NCBI GenBank assembly: GCA_024638885.1
Contig: JAHEJL010000002.1
Span: 186,001-250,000 of the forward strand
DNA: 64,000 bases
Direction: 5' to 3'
DNA from: Coraliomargarita sp.
GTDB lineage: Bacteria; Verrucomicrobiota; Verrucomicrobiia; Opitutales; UBA953
The notes under the pieces were generated by a model, which saw only the letters and a list, made by a program, of their open reading frames with translations, made no database searches and was not told the origin of the DNA. Positions 8,433 to 17,300 of this stretch are shown piece by piece (the stretch's first letter is position 1; each line of letters starts with the position of its first letter). Made by a program: the position numbers and the translations under genes.

Positions 8433-9824
8433 GTGAAACTGCTTTCGCTCCCCAAGCCTGTTCTTTTCCTGATCATCGGCGCGATCGGCGCCCTGCTCGG
8501 ATGGGGGGTCGGCGAGTTCTACGCCGCCTCCACCCCTGCGCCCAAGGCCGCGCCGCTCGTCGAAGAGATCTCGCCGGGAGTCTATCGTCGCACGGTGGGC
8601 GATGCCGGCGCCGCCGCGCCTTCGCTTCTCTTCGACGCCGCTGTGCAAGGCCGTTTGGCCGCGGCCGGAGCTAGCATGTCCGGTGACATCATGGCGGCCT
8701 TGAGCTGGGAGACCAAGGACGACCTCGACCTGCATTGCGTCGATCCTTCCGGTACCCGCATCTACTTCAATCACCGTCGCTCCCGGACGGGCGGCGAGCT
8801 TGACGTGGATCGCAACGTGAACGCGCCCTTGATCGAAGACCCCGTGGAGCATATCTACTGGCCGCTCGGCGAAGCCCCGGAAGGGCGCTACATGTTCTTC
8901 GTGCATTTCCCGACGCGGAATTCTTCCGTCTCGCGTATCCCGTTCAAGCTCGACGTCCAGATCGGGGACATGCTGATCAAGAAGACGGGCACGTTGTCCG
9001 ACGCTGGGCCGAGGGAAGAGAACGGCGTGACAGTTTTCTCCTTCGATTATGTCCGCGTCCCGGCCGCGCCGCGTAAGGCAGGCTTGTCCGGGTTCCTGCT
9101 CGGAGTTGCTTCGGTCGGTCTCACCCTCGGCTTCCTGGCCCTTGGGACCTCGTTCGCCATTTCGGTCGCGCAGGCTCGCATGCTCGGCGCAGATTCCTGG
9201 CTGCCGCGTGATTTCGGCAAGATCGTCTTGCTCAGCCTTTGTTCGGGAGTCGTGGCAGGTTTCGTCGGCCAGGCCATGCTCACGGTCATGTCATCCCGGC
9301 TCGGCGCCTCTTCCGGGGCGTTCCTCAAGGTCATCGCTTGGGTCGTCGTCGGCGGGATGCTGGGCTTCGCTTTCTCCCTGATCATTCCCAATCTCGACCG
9401 GACCAAGGCGGTCTTCGGCGGACTCATCGGTGGCGTGCTCGCCGGTGTCGTGCTTTCGGTGATCCTCTCCGGCATGCCGAGCCTGGGACGTTTCATGGCC
9501 TGCGTGATCCTCGGCGGCGCCGTCGGCCTCTCTGTCGCGGTCGTCGAGGCCATGGCGCGGGAAGGCTATCTTCGCGTCATCTGGGGACCGGGCGAATTCA
9601 CCACTGTCAATCTTGGTACCATGCCCGTGACCGTCGGTACGGGCGTCGAGTCCACGGTCAAGATTCCCAAGTCCAGCGGCTTCCCGGCGACCATCGCGAC
9701 CTTCACCATGAAGGACGGCAAGGCGACCATGTACCATAACATGACCGGCGCGACGCATCCTCTCCGCGACGGCAACAAGCTGCCGCTCGGCACCGTGACC
9801 ATCGAGGTCAAACTCTTCTCCTGA
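8433..9824 (+). CDS. DUF2135/YfaP-like domain, multi-TM core and FHA-like tail (trio member 1)
   Basis: 463 aa from a GTG at 8433. The start is chosen by alignment with the two following paralogues (VKLLSLPKPVLF against MRKFLSSYPKWLVF and MRSLLNRLPKWLMF); a TTG at 8391 is also in frame. Residues about 9-30 are a first TM. About 86-207 resemble the DUF2135/YfaP fold (DLDLHCVDPSGTRIYFNHRR, then GGELDVDRN). About five TM helices follow at 215-380. The last ~75 residues (VNLGTMPVTVGTGVESTVK, then THPLRDGNKLPLGTV) are shared with the next two proteins and look like a degenerate FHA domain, which would bind phosphothreonine peptides. The FHA call is mine and tentative. It fits a cluster that encodes a kinase and a phosphatase. 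Eight bases separate it from the next gene. Confidence 0.75.
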   Translation: MKLLSLPKPVLFLIIGAIGALLGWGVGEFYAASTPAPKAAPLVEEISPGVYRRTVGDAGAAAPSLLFDAAVQGRLAAAGASMSGDIMAALSWETKDDLDLHCVDPSGTRIYFNHRRSRTGGELDVDRNVNAPLIEDPVEHIYWPLGEAPEGRYMFFVHFPTRNSSVSRIPFKLDVQIGDMLIKKTGTLSDAGPREENGVTVFSFDYVRVPAAPRKAGLSGFLLGVASVGLTLGFLALGTSFAISVAQARMLGADSWLPRDFGKIVLLSLCSGVVAGFVGQAMLTVMSSRLGASSGAFLKVIAWVVVGGMLGFAFSLIIPNLDRTKAVFGGLIGGVLAGVVLSVILSGMPSLGRFMACVILGGAVGLSVAVVEAMAREGYLRVIWGPGEFTTVNLGTMPVTVGTGVESTVKIPKSSGFPATIATFTMKDGKATMYHNMTGATHPLRDGNKLPLGTVTIEVKLFS

Positions 9825-9832
9825 ACGAACCC

Positions 9833-10684
9833 ATGCGCAAATTCCTCTCCAGTTACCCCAAGTGGCTCGTGTTCGCCCTGGCCGGCTTGCTCGGCGCAGG
9901 CTTTTTGAACGGCGTATTCGAGGTATTCTTCTACGATCCAAGGGCTGGCCGTACGTTCCTTACCGTGGCTCTCTTCACCGGAGCATGGTGCGGATTCTTC
10001 AGCGCTGGCATCGCCTTCGCATTGTTCACGGTGCAGCGCTCGTTGCTAGGCGCCGAGGAATTCCTCGCCGATTCGATCAAGCCGCTAGCGATCGGTTTCG
10101 CTCTCGGCGGTCTTTCGGGCGCCGCGGCCCAGTTCATGTATTCTTTCGCCCATTCCTCAGGCATCAGGGCGGGGGAGCTTCCTCGTATCATCGCTTGGGC
10201 GATGGCGGGCGGAGGACTTGGCTTGGCGCTCTCCCTCGCAGTCCCCAACCTTAAGCCGATCCGTGCTTTCTTGTTCGGGGGTCTCGGCGGCTTCGCCGGC
10301 GCCATTGGCTTCATCGCGGTCTGTTACGTCGCGAACGATGTCGGCGCGCGCCTTGTCGGCACCAGCATCATCGGCATGTTCGTCGGTCTCTCCGTGGCCG
10401 TGGCCGAAGCCACCGCGAAGGAAGGGTTCCTTCGGGTCGTCTGGGGACCGGGCGAGTATACCCGCGTCAATCTGGGTGATAAGCCCGTCCTGGTCGGCAG
10501 TTCCCGAGAATCCACGGTGCGAATGGCATCGTCGGACGGGTATCCTCCGATCGTCGCCACGTTCAGCCTCGAAAAAGGGCAGGCGACGATGGTCAACCAT
10601 ATGTCCCGCACGACGCACGTCCTGCGTAACGGCAACAAGCTCACGCTAGGTAAGGTCGTCATCGAGATCCACCTCTTCAGCTGA
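9833..10684 (+). CDS. Multi-TM core with FHA-like tail, no extra head domain (trio member 2)
   Basis: 283 aa. This is the minimal member of the trio: an N-terminal TM (KWLVFALAGLLGAGFLNGVF), then about five more hydrophobic segments up to about residue 205, and the shared tail (VWGPGEYTRVNLGDKPVLVG, then THVLRNGNKLTLGKVVIEIH). The conserved WGPGE motif marks the junction between membrane and tail. Without an inserted head it defines the common core of the family. It follows its paralogue by 8 bp and precedes the vWA-bearing copy by 7 bp, so it arose by tandem duplication. Exact role unknown; a membrane platform recruiting phosphoproteins is inference. Confidence 0.75.
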   Translation: MRKFLSSYPKWLVFALAGLLGAGFLNGVFEVFFYDPRAGRTFLTVALFTGAWCGFFSAGIAFALFTVQRSLLGAEEFLADSIKPLAIGFALGGLSGAAAQFMYSFAHSSGIRAGELPRIIAWAMAGGGLGLALSLAVPNLKPIRAFLFGGLGGFAGAIGFIAVCYVANDVGARLVGTSIIGMFVGLSVAVAEATAKEGFLRVVWGPGEYTRVNLGDKPVLVGSSRESTVRMASSDGYPPIVATFSLEKGQATMVNHMSRTTHVLRNGNKLTLGKVVIEIHLFS

Positions 10685-10691
10685 AGATCGC

Positions 10692-12200
10692 ATGCGTTCC
10701 CTCCTGAATCGACTGCCCAAGTGGCTCATGTTCGGGGTCGCCGGCCTGATCGGCGGACTTCTCTTCGCCGCTTTCGCGGAGCGGTGGGTGGGGAAGCACC
10801 GCCGGGAGACCATCGTAGTCCAGGAGGATCAGCGCCCGGTCGACCTCGTCTTCGTCCTTGATATCTCGGGCAGCATGTCGGGGGAAATCGAGGGAGTCCG
10901 CAATAGCCTCACGGAGTTCCTGGGGCAGCTTGAATCCCGCAAGATCAAGGGGCGATTCGGCCTCGTGACCTTCGATACCAACGCACGTCTCGAACAGCCT
11001 CTTTCCTCCGACATCAAGGAGGTCGTCACGGCGATGAAGCCGCTGTTCGTCAAGGGAGGTCGCCCGGAAGGGGATGGCTCGTTGGGCGGATTGGCGATCG
11101 CGGCCGGCCTTCCGTATCAGCCGGCGGCGCGCAAGGTCGTCATCCTGGTCACCGATGAGACCTATGACCTGCCCGACGGCGAGATCTTCTCCACGGATCA
11201 GGTCGCCGGTATGCTGAAGTCGGCGCATGTCGATGAGGTGAACGTCGTTACCTTGGCGTCCTTGACGACCGATTATTCTTTCCTGACTCAGGTCGCCGGA
11301 GGGAAGGTCTTCACGATGGACCGTTACGGTCGGCAATCCGAAGGCCTGTCCAATCTCTTCAAGGAGGTCGCGATCTCGGTCGCCGACAGTTCCGTCCTGC
11401 GTGGCACCGGTTCTCCCGGCGCCAAGGTCGACCTCGAACTGGTCCGCAAGCACTTCTGGTCCGATGCGCTTCAGGCCGGTCTTTGGGTCGGCCTGGTCTG
11501 TTTCGGCATCGGCGTGGCGGTCGAGACGATTCAGCAGCTGATGCTGGGCGGTCTGGTCAAGCCTCTGCCCATCCTCCGGACGATGGCGATCAGCCTCGCG
11601 CTGGGTTTCGGCGCCGGCGTCATCGCCCAGGCGATCTACGCTTACGCGATGGGGGGAGGTCTGGGGGAGACGCCGCGTGTCGTTTCCTGGGTCTTCGTAG
11701 GCGCCGGACTTGGGCTCTCCATCTCGCTTGCCATCCCGAACCTCGATAAGCCCAGGGCCATCCTGCTCGGCGCCTTGGGCGGTTTGGTCGCCGTCGGCGG
11801 CTTCCTGCTCGTCACCTCGCTCGGGTCGGAAACGGCTTCGCGCCTGCTGGGCGCGGCATTCCTTGGTTTCTTCATCGCCCTGGGCGTATCCATCGCCGAA
11901 GCGGTGGCCCGCGAGGCCTACCTGATCGTCCATTGGGCCAAGAACGAGACCACGACGGTGAATCTCGGCGCTCGTCCTGTCATGATCGGCACCGCCGGCG
12001 AATCGACCGTCAGGTTGCCTCCGAAGAGCGGCTATCCTCCTGCGATCGCGAGTTTCGAACTTAAGGCCGGCAAGGCCGTGCTGACCAACCATATGTCCCG
12101 GACGACCCACGTCCTGAAGGATGGTAACAAACTCACGTTGGGCACGGTCGTGGTCGAGGTGCGCATCATCCCGGGTTACCTCACCACGCCTCGGCCATGA
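10692..12200 (+). CDS. vWA domain, multi-TM core and FHA-like tail (trio member 3)
   Basis: 502 aa. A TM at about 9-30 is followed by a vWA domain at about 50-235 with a good MIDAS motif (FVLDISGSMSGEIEGV), a glycine loop (EGDGSLGG) and a VILVTDETYD strand. vWA domains bind protein ligands through a divalent metal ion. Residues about 255-420 are the shared multi-TM core, and the last ~75 are the FHA-like tail (VNLGARPVMIGTAGESTVR, then THVLKDGNKLTLGTVVVEV). The vWA lies between the first and second TM, so it is probably on the opposite side of the membrane from the tail, depending on TM count. Its stop overlaps the next ATG by 4 bp, which signals translational coupling to a second vWA protein. 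Confidence 0.85.
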   Translation: MRSLLNRLPKWLMFGVAGLIGGLLFAAFAERWVGKHRRETIVVQEDQRPVDLVFVLDISGSMSGEIEGVRNSLTEFLGQLESRKIKGRFGLVTFDTNARLEQPLSSDIKEVVTAMKPLFVKGGRPEGDGSLGGLAIAAGLPYQPAARKVVILVTDETYDLPDGEIFSTDQVAGMLKSAHVDEVNVVTLASLTTDYSFLTQVAGGKVFTMDRYGRQSEGLSNLFKEVAISVADSSVLRGTGSPGAKVDLELVRKHFWSDALQAGLWVGLVCFGIGVAVETIQQLMLGGLVKPLPILRTMAISLALGFGAGVIAQAIYAYAMGGGLGETPRVVSWVFVGAGLGLSISLAIPNLDKPRAILLGALGGLVAVGGFLLVTSLGSETASRLLGAAFLGFFIALGVSIAEAVAREAYLIVHWAKNETTTVNLGARPVMIGTAGESTVRLPPKSGYPPAIASFELKAGKAVLTNHMSRTTHVLKDGNKLTLGTVVVEVRIIPGYLTTPRP

Positions 12201-12736
12201 GCCTTCGCCGGATCACGATCCTACTCGACCGGTCATCTTCGATGGCCGGAGCGCCCATCGGCCAGGCGGGCGCCTTCATCGAATGGAGCCTCGTCTCCAC
12301 GCTGAAGGACAACCGACATCTCTACGGGAACGTCGAAGTGGGCCTCATTGGTTTCGATACGGAAGCTGAGTGGCTCGTGAGACCGACCACCATCGACGAG
12401 TTTTCTTTCCCGACGGCATTTGAAATCGGCCCGTTCGGCGGTTCCTGCCTTGGTTCCGCTCTGGGATTCCTTTCCTCGGACGACACGCTCGGCGCTGATT
12501 CGGAATCAGACCTTCTCGTGCTGATTTCCGACGGGCATTTCATCGACGACGTCTGCGAGGCGACCGATCGGTTCGACCAGGATTCGAGGGCGCTCCGGAT
12601 CAGCCTCGGCGTCGATGCTTCGTTCCGGCATCCTCTGGCATATTTCGAGCGCTGGCCGAAGGGCGGCAGGCGAACCGCGGGCGACGTCTTCAACGTGACA
12701 CCCCAGGACGTCGAAGGCTGGTTGGCCAAGATCTGA
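12197..12736 (+). CDS. Small TerY-like vWA protein
   Basis: 179 aa, essentially one vWA domain. The MIDAS is ITILLDRSSSMAGAPIGQ near the N terminus, GGSCLGSALGFL supplies the second motif and LLVLISDGHFIDDV the third. The length and lack of a signal peptide match cytosolic TerY-type proteins. It shares an ATGA overlap with the membrane vWA gene and is the last gene before a terminator. It is one of four vWA proteins in this locus and probably a soluble, metal-dependent partner of another component. The partner is unknown. Confidence 0.85.
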   Translation: MSLRRITILLDRSSSMAGAPIGQAGAFIEWSLVSTLKDNRHLYGNVEVGLIGFDTEAEWLVRPTTIDEFSFPTAFEIGPFGGSCLGSALGFLSSDDTLGADSESDLLVLISDGHFIDDVCEATDRFDQDSRALRISLGVDASFRHPLAYFERWPKGGRRTAGDVFNVTPQDVEGWLAKI

Positions 12737-12737
12737 G

Positions 12738-12794
12738 ACCCCAGCTTAGGCGTGCGTACGGCCCGGGCTTTCCTGCCTAGGCCGTGGGGTTTTA
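12738..12794 (+). terminator. Likely rho-independent terminator
   Basis: CCCC-x-GC-TAGGC on the left (12739-12751) pairs imperfectly with GCCTAGGC-CGT-GGGG (12775-12789) and is followed by TTTTATAAAAA. It separates the GYF_2/FHA block from the TerY-P block. The long loop and the mismatches lower confidence. Confidence 0.5.
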
Positions 12795-12818
12795 TAAAAA
12801 CACAAGAAATCCATACGC

Positions 12819-12847
12819 TTGACGGGGGGTGGGGGAGGGGGTATCCG
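12819..12847 (+). promoter_or_regulatory. Candidate promoter of the TerY-P operon
   Basis: TTGACG (12819-12824), a 17-base G-rich spacer and TATCCG (12842-12847). The predicted start lies about 9 bases before the ATG at 12863, which leaves no room for a normal leader. The spacer has two runs of five or more G. Confidence 0.35.
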
Positions 12848-12862
12848 TTTGGTCGCACCCCC

Positions 12863-13591
12863 ATGAGCTCCGCCCGTCGCCTCCCCATCTACTTCCTCGT
12901 CGATACTTCCGGTTCGATGAGCGGTGATCCCATCAACCAGGTCCGCACCCAACTGAGCAGCATCATCGATGGCCTGCGCGCCGACCCTCAGGCCCTCGAG
13001 ACTGCTCACCTCTGCCTGATTTCCTTCGGTGCGACCGCCAAGGTCGAGGTGCCGCTCACTTCCCTTGAAAGCTTCAACGTCCCGGCCGTCCTCGATGCCG
13101 CCGGCTCGACGGCGATGGGCGAGGCCCTCGAGCTCCTGGTCCGTACCCGCAAGGCCGACCTCGTGCCGAAGACCGGTTCGACGGCGGGCGACTGGCGTCC
13201 GATGGTCTTCTTCCTGACCGATGGCGTTCCGACCGACGACTTCGACGCCGGCATCCGCGAGTTCAAGAAGCTCCGCTGGGGCGTGCGCGTCGCTTGTGCC
13301 GTGAACGGCGCCGAGGAGTCCAACCTCATTCGATTCCTGGATGCTACGGATGCTCCGGCCGGCTACCCCGACGAGTCCGCCACGAACCTCGTGCACGTCA
13401 GCACCTCCGATCCGATGCGCATGCAGGCCTTCTTCAAGTGGGTCTCCGCTTCCATCTCGGCCGTCTCCGGCAGCGCGAATCCCGACGACATGGCCGGCGG
13501 CGCTCCGCCCCCTCCGCCCGGCGCGCCTTCTCCCGGTCCGACCTCGGCCGGCAATCCTCCGCTTCCTCCGCCCCCTCCGATCCTCACCTAA
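12863..13591 (+). CDS. TerY-like vWA protein of the TerY-P triad (first)
   Basis: 242 aa from the ATG at 12863. The longer frame to 12752 runs back through the terminator and is rejected. The vWA domain covers nearly the whole protein: IYFLVDTSGSMSGDPINQ (MIDAS, D14), GSTAMGEALELL, and VFFLTDGVPTDDF. These three motifs are the TerY signature. The tail (about 215-242) is proline/glycine-rich (APPPPPGAPSPGPTSAG) and could be a ligand for the GYF_2 domains encoded upstream; this is inference. The phosphatase gene starts at the next base. In known TerY-P systems TerY, PP2C and kinase form a triad linked to stress response and biological conflict. No TerC/TerD gene is seen here. Confidence 0.9.
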   Translation: MSSARRLPIYFLVDTSGSMSGDPINQVRTQLSSIIDGLRADPQALETAHLCLISFGATAKVEVPLTSLESFNVPAVLDAAGSTAMGEALELLVRTRKADLVPKTGSTAGDWRPMVFFLTDGVPTDDFDAGIREFKKLRWGVRVACAVNGAEESNLIRFLDATDAPAGYPDESATNLVHVSTSDPMRMQAFFKWVSASISAVSGSANPDDMAGGAPPPPPGAPSPGPTSAGNPPLPPPPPILT

Positions 13592-15784
13592 ATGGCTGAG
13601 CCTATCGGCGGCAGGGAGCATCGTTGGACGAAGGCCGACTTCTTTAGGTTGGCCGAGCTGCTTCAGCTATGCGCGATCATCCTAGGATGGATGGTGCTCA
13701 TCATTCTCCCGGTTTGCGTTGCCGATATGCTTTGGGATTTCGCCAAAGCGCTTCAGGCCGATGGATCTATCTTGGCCAAGTTGCGTGCCGGCGGCAACTG
13801 GAAGCAGGAAGCGTTGCCGTTGCTGAAGTTGATGGGCATCTCCGTCGGGCTCGCATTTTGCGTCATTTGGGCCGCGCTCTGTCTCCTGTGCGCTATCGCG
13901 ATCGCCTGTATCCGCTGGAAGCGATGGAAGATGGAACGCCCGAGGAAGACTTCCGCCGATCTGGCCGGTCCTGAATCCGTCAAAATGGAAAAAGATAATA
14001 CCGAGCAGGAGAAGGCGCAATCCGCCTCGGCCCAAGGCGTAAGTCAAGAGAGCAAAAGCCCTGAGCAGGAGAAGCGTGAGAGCGCCGAGAGGGAACGGCG
14101 TGAGAAGCGTGAGAAGATCGCCCAAGCCAAGAAGGCTTTCGCCGACAAGGTATCCGAGTTCAAGTCCTCCCTTCCGAAGTCCTATGAGGTCAAGGCGGCC
14201 GGCGGGGTCGTCGATTTCTCCGAAAAGTTCAAGGTGCCTGGGCTTTCGGTGGTGATGAAGGACGTTGGCCTGCGGCCTTACCTGACTTGGGATGCGGAAG
14301 CCATGACTTTGCGTGTCAACGACGCCCGGGCTTTCTTCAAGGATAAGAAGGCGCGTTTTTCCGTGGAGGTTTCGGATCCTCTTGTCTCCGCCGATCCCGA
14401 CCTGAAGGATGAGATCGTCTCCGTCCCCTTGGAGGTCGTCCTTGAGGCCGCCTATCCGTCGGTGGTCCAGAAGTTCTTCGATTGGGCGGCGAAGGTGCCG
14501 GTCGCGGCGCGACTTGAGAACGCCAAGCAGGGGCAAGAGGTCGATTATGACATCAGGTCCCTCCTGTCTTATGACCCGGAGTGGGCTGTCTGGGCACGTG
14601 CCGACGGACTAGGGTCCTTGAAGGCGGATTTCGATAACCATCGCATCAAGGGCGAGCCGACGGTCGGAACCGATGCCCGGATCCGTGTGGTGTTTTCCTG
14701 CAAGGGTTACGATGATGTCACCCATGAGCTGGACCTTCTGCTCACGTGCAACATGGACGCAGAGCAGCGCTGGAAGCAGATCGAACGTGATGAATCCGAC
14801 AAGCCCGCCGTGCTCTCCGACGACGACCGGCTGATGCTTTCGAAGATGGCGGACGCCGTCCGCTCGACGGGCAACGCCTACGAGGTCCGCAAGCCCGACG
14901 ATACCTTCTCCAAGCCGCACCGTGTCTCGCGGCGACAGCGTTCCGGCGAATACGACCTCGCCTATGCCTCGATCCGCGGACGCAGCCATATCCGGACCGG
15001 AAGTTTCCGCGAGGATGACGTCGATGCCCGTTTCTTCCTGGACGGCAAGGGCGTCGCCATCGTCGTCTCCGACGGCGCCGGTTCGGCGCCGCTTTCCCGT
15101 CGTGGTTCCACGGTGGTCACGTCTGTCGGCATGCGTTGCCTGATCGACTTAGGGGAGAAGCTCGTCGCGTCTCCTGTCTCCTTGGAGGACCGAAGCCTTG
15201 ATGCGTTGAGCGGCTTCGCCGAGACGGTCCGGGCGATCCAGAAGCAGATCGAATTCGAGGCCGATAACATCAAGGACCAGAAGCCGGACTTCCTGCCCAA
15301 GGAGATGTACGCGACGTTCCTGGCAGCCTTGGTCCTGCCCGTCGGAGACCGTCAAATCCTGCTCACTTACTCCGCCGGCGATGGGGCCATCGGTCTCGCC
15401 TGCGCCGGTCAGGCGACGGGCATCAAGTGCGTGCCCGACCATGGACAGTCGGCCGGTCAGACCTTGTTCGTGCTGAACAAGGGCGCCGATGACGCCGAAC
15501 GCCGCCTGACCTTCACCCAGCTCCCTGAATCGTATGCGCTCTTGCTGATGAGCGACGGCGTAAGCGACCCGCGCATCGCCCCCGAGGACGAAGCCAAGCC
15601 TGAGACCTGGGATAAGCTTGCCGAAGAACTCAAGCCCCTCGTGCGCGAGGAGCCTTTGAACCATGAATCCGAACGTCGGGAAGAGTATGCCAATCGCGGC
15701 AAGCTCTGCGAGTGGCTGGATTCTTACGAAAAAGGCCATCATGACGACCGCACGATCGCCGTGCTTTTCCATAAATTAAGCTGA
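13592..15784 (+). CDS. Membrane-anchored PP2C-type Ser/Thr phosphatase (TerY-P triad)
   Basis: 730 aa. Two TM helices at about 24-46 and 81-107 anchor the protein. A highly charged coiled segment (about 115-195, rich in Glu/Lys/Arg) leads to two beta-rich, Ig-like stretches at about 205-400. The catalytic PP2C domain is at about 450-730: RGRSHIRTGSFREDD, the metal-binding VVSDGAGSAPLSRRGS, LLMSDGVSD, and DDRTIAVLF at the C terminus. All the acidic metal ligands expected for PP2C appear present. It should dephosphorylate Ser/Thr on proteins phosphorylated by the adjacent kinase. It begins immediately after the TerY stop and lies 12 bp before the kinase. The anchor plus Ig-like middle is a heavier architecture than a bare phosphatase, and suggests recruitment to a membrane complex. 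Confidence 0.9.
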   Translation: MAEPIGGREHRWTKADFFRLAELLQLCAIILGWMVLIILPVCVADMLWDFAKALQADGSILAKLRAGGNWKQEALPLLKLMGISVGLAFCVIWAALCLLCAIAIACIRWKRWKMERPRKTSADLAGPESVKMEKDNTEQEKAQSASAQGVSQESKSPEQEKRESAERERREKREKIAQAKKAFADKVSEFKSSLPKSYEVKAAGGVVDFSEKFKVPGLSVVMKDVGLRPYLTWDAEAMTLRVNDARAFFKDKKARFSVEVSDPLVSADPDLKDEIVSVPLEVVLEAAYPSVVQKFFDWAAKVPVAARLENAKQGQEVDYDIRSLLSYDPEWAVWARADGLGSLKADFDNHRIKGEPTVGTDARIRVVFSCKGYDDVTHELDLLLTCNMDAEQRWKQIERDESDKPAVLSDDDRLMLSKMADAVRSTGNAYEVRKPDDTFSKPHRVSRRQRSGEYDLAYASIRGRSHIRTGSFREDDVDARFFLDGKGVAIVVSDGAGSAPLSRRGSTVVTSVGMRCLIDLGEKLVASPVSLEDRSLDALSGFAETVRAIQKQIEFEADNIKDQKPDFLPKEMYATFLAALVLPVGDRQILLTYSAGDGAIGLACAGQATGIKCVPDHGQSAGQTLFVLNKGADDAERRLTFTQLPESYALLLMSDGVSDPRIAPEDEAKPETWDKLAEELKPLVREEPLNHESERREEYANRGKLCEWLDSYEKGHHDDRTIAVLFHKLS

Positions 15785-15796
15785 TCTGAGACGCCC

Positions 15797-17299
15797 ATGC
15801 CTCGAATGACCCTCCGTACGGCCGATGGCCGCCAATACGTGATCAACACGGACGATGAAGAGAAGTCCGGCCGGATGAAGGATGTCTGGTTCTGCGAAGA
15901 TCGCGTGAACGTGGCCGCCTTTTACAAGAAGCCGCTCCTCGGACGCGACCTCGTCCGCCTCCGTAAGATCACCAGCGTCTACCGGGATTCCATCCTGCGC
16001 GGCAACGAGCCATACTACGGCGAGGTCTTCGGCCTTCCGTTCGCCAACGGCGAGGCCCGTCATCCGCGGTTGGGCATCGATACCCAATTCATCATCCTGC
16101 CACGTTACCCGGCGGCATTCTTCTTCAAGATCGGCGCCAAGCCCGGAGGGCCGAAGATCAAGGGCGCCGACAAGAAAGGGCGCTGGTTCGCTTCCGCCAA
16201 GCTCCGTCGCAAGTTCCTGCACCCCGACGAACTGGGCACCTGGGAGAACCATCTGCGCAGCTGCCTTGAGATGTGCCGCGCGATCGCGAAGATGCACCAG
16301 GCCGGCGTGGCTCATTCCGACCTTTCGTACAACAACGTCCTGATCGACCCCATGACCGGCGGCGCCGCCTGCGTCATCGACTGCGACATGCTGGTCGTCG
16401 AGGGAATGTTCCCGGCCGACGTGGTCGGCACCCCTGATTTCATCGCCCCTGAGGTCTACAAGACCCAGGGTACGCCTGCCCGGGTGCTGCCTAACCAGAA
16501 GACCGACCTGCACGCGCTCGCCGTGCTGATCTACCAGTATCTCCTTTATCGTCATCCGCTGCGCGGGCGTCTCGCCGGCACCTTGAATCCGGGCGACGCC
16601 GGCAACGACGAAGTCCGGCTCATGGGTTCCGATGCGCTCTTCGTCGAACACCCGACCGATTCGCGCAACCGGATCAACGCCAAGAGCCCGGATAACGCCG
16701 ATTACCTGCCGTACTGCGACACCGACCTGATTCCGATGACGGTCTGCGGCGAGCCCCTTGCCAAGCTCTTCCTTCGTGCGTTCGTCGACGGTCTGCATGA
16801 CCCCAACCGACGTCCGTCCGCCACGGACTGGATCCGTGGTATCGAGCAGACCTTGGCCATGGTCGTGCCTTGTAACAACAAGCAGTGCCAGCAGAAGACC
16901 TTCGCCTATTTCGGCAAGTACCAGTGCCCGTTCTGCGGCACTACTTCGTACTCCTATCCTCAGGGTACTTTCTACTCGCCGACCGGGATGGGCGATTCCC
17001 GCACCTACGCTCCCGATGGCGCCAGCATCACCATCGTGCACAACCGCACCTTGGGGTCTTGGCATGAGAGCAAGATCGGCTTCGAGAACATGTCGACCAG
17101 GGAGGAGGACCGTCCGATCAAGGGCCGTTTCATCCGTACCCAGACGGGCTGGGCCTTCGAGAACATCGGTTTCGAGAACATGCAGGAGCGTACCGCCAAG
17201 AAGTCCGTCGCCAAGGGCGAGACGATCGAGGTCGTGAACAACATGCAGCTTCAGCTCAATACTGACGGCCGCATCCTCCTTATCCGCATCCCTTCCTGA
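15797..17299 (+). CDS. TerY-P-type Ser/Thr protein kinase with zinc ribbon and beta-rich tail
   Basis: 500 aa. The N-lobe lacks a textbook glycine loop but has VNVAAFYKK, a plausible strand-3 lysine. The C-lobe has HSDLSYNNV (H173, D175, N180), DCD in place of DFG (195-197), GTPDFIAPEVY and a DLHALAVLIYQ helix, so the catalytic base, Asn and metal-binding Asp are kept. A zinc ribbon follows with Cys359, 364, 377 and 380. The last ~110 residues are beta-rich with a repeated GFENM motif and may be another FHA-like fold. This is the domain order of TerY-P kinases. Soluble, no signal peptide. The likely substrates are FHA-tail ligands and the vWA/MoxR partners encoded in the same locus (inference). 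Confidence 0.9.
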   Translation: MPRMTLRTADGRQYVINTDDEEKSGRMKDVWFCEDRVNVAAFYKKPLLGRDLVRLRKITSVYRDSILRGNEPYYGEVFGLPFANGEARHPRLGIDTQFIILPRYPAAFFFKIGAKPGGPKIKGADKKGRWFASAKLRRKFLHPDELGTWENHLRSCLEMCRAIAKMHQAGVAHSDLSYNNVLIDPMTGGAACVIDCDMLVVEGMFPADVVGTPDFIAPEVYKTQGTPARVLPNQKTDLHALAVLIYQYLLYRHPLRGRLAGTLNPGDAGNDEVRLMGSDALFVEHPTDSRNRINAKSPDNADYLPYCDTDLIPMTVCGEPLAKLFLRAFVDGLHDPNRRPSATDWIRGIEQTLAMVVPCNNKQCQQKTFAYFGKYQCPFCGTTSYSYPQGTFYSPTGMGDSRTYAPDGASITIVHNRTLGSWHESKIGFENMSTREEDRPIKGRFIRTQTGWAFENIGFENMQERTAKKSVAKGETIEVVNNMQLQLNTDGRILLIRIPS

Positions 17300-17300
17300 C

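Noticed and set aside
10677..12110. 477-codon - strand frame opposite the vWA membrane protein
   Set aside because: Antisense shadow of a gene with MIDAS and TM motifs.
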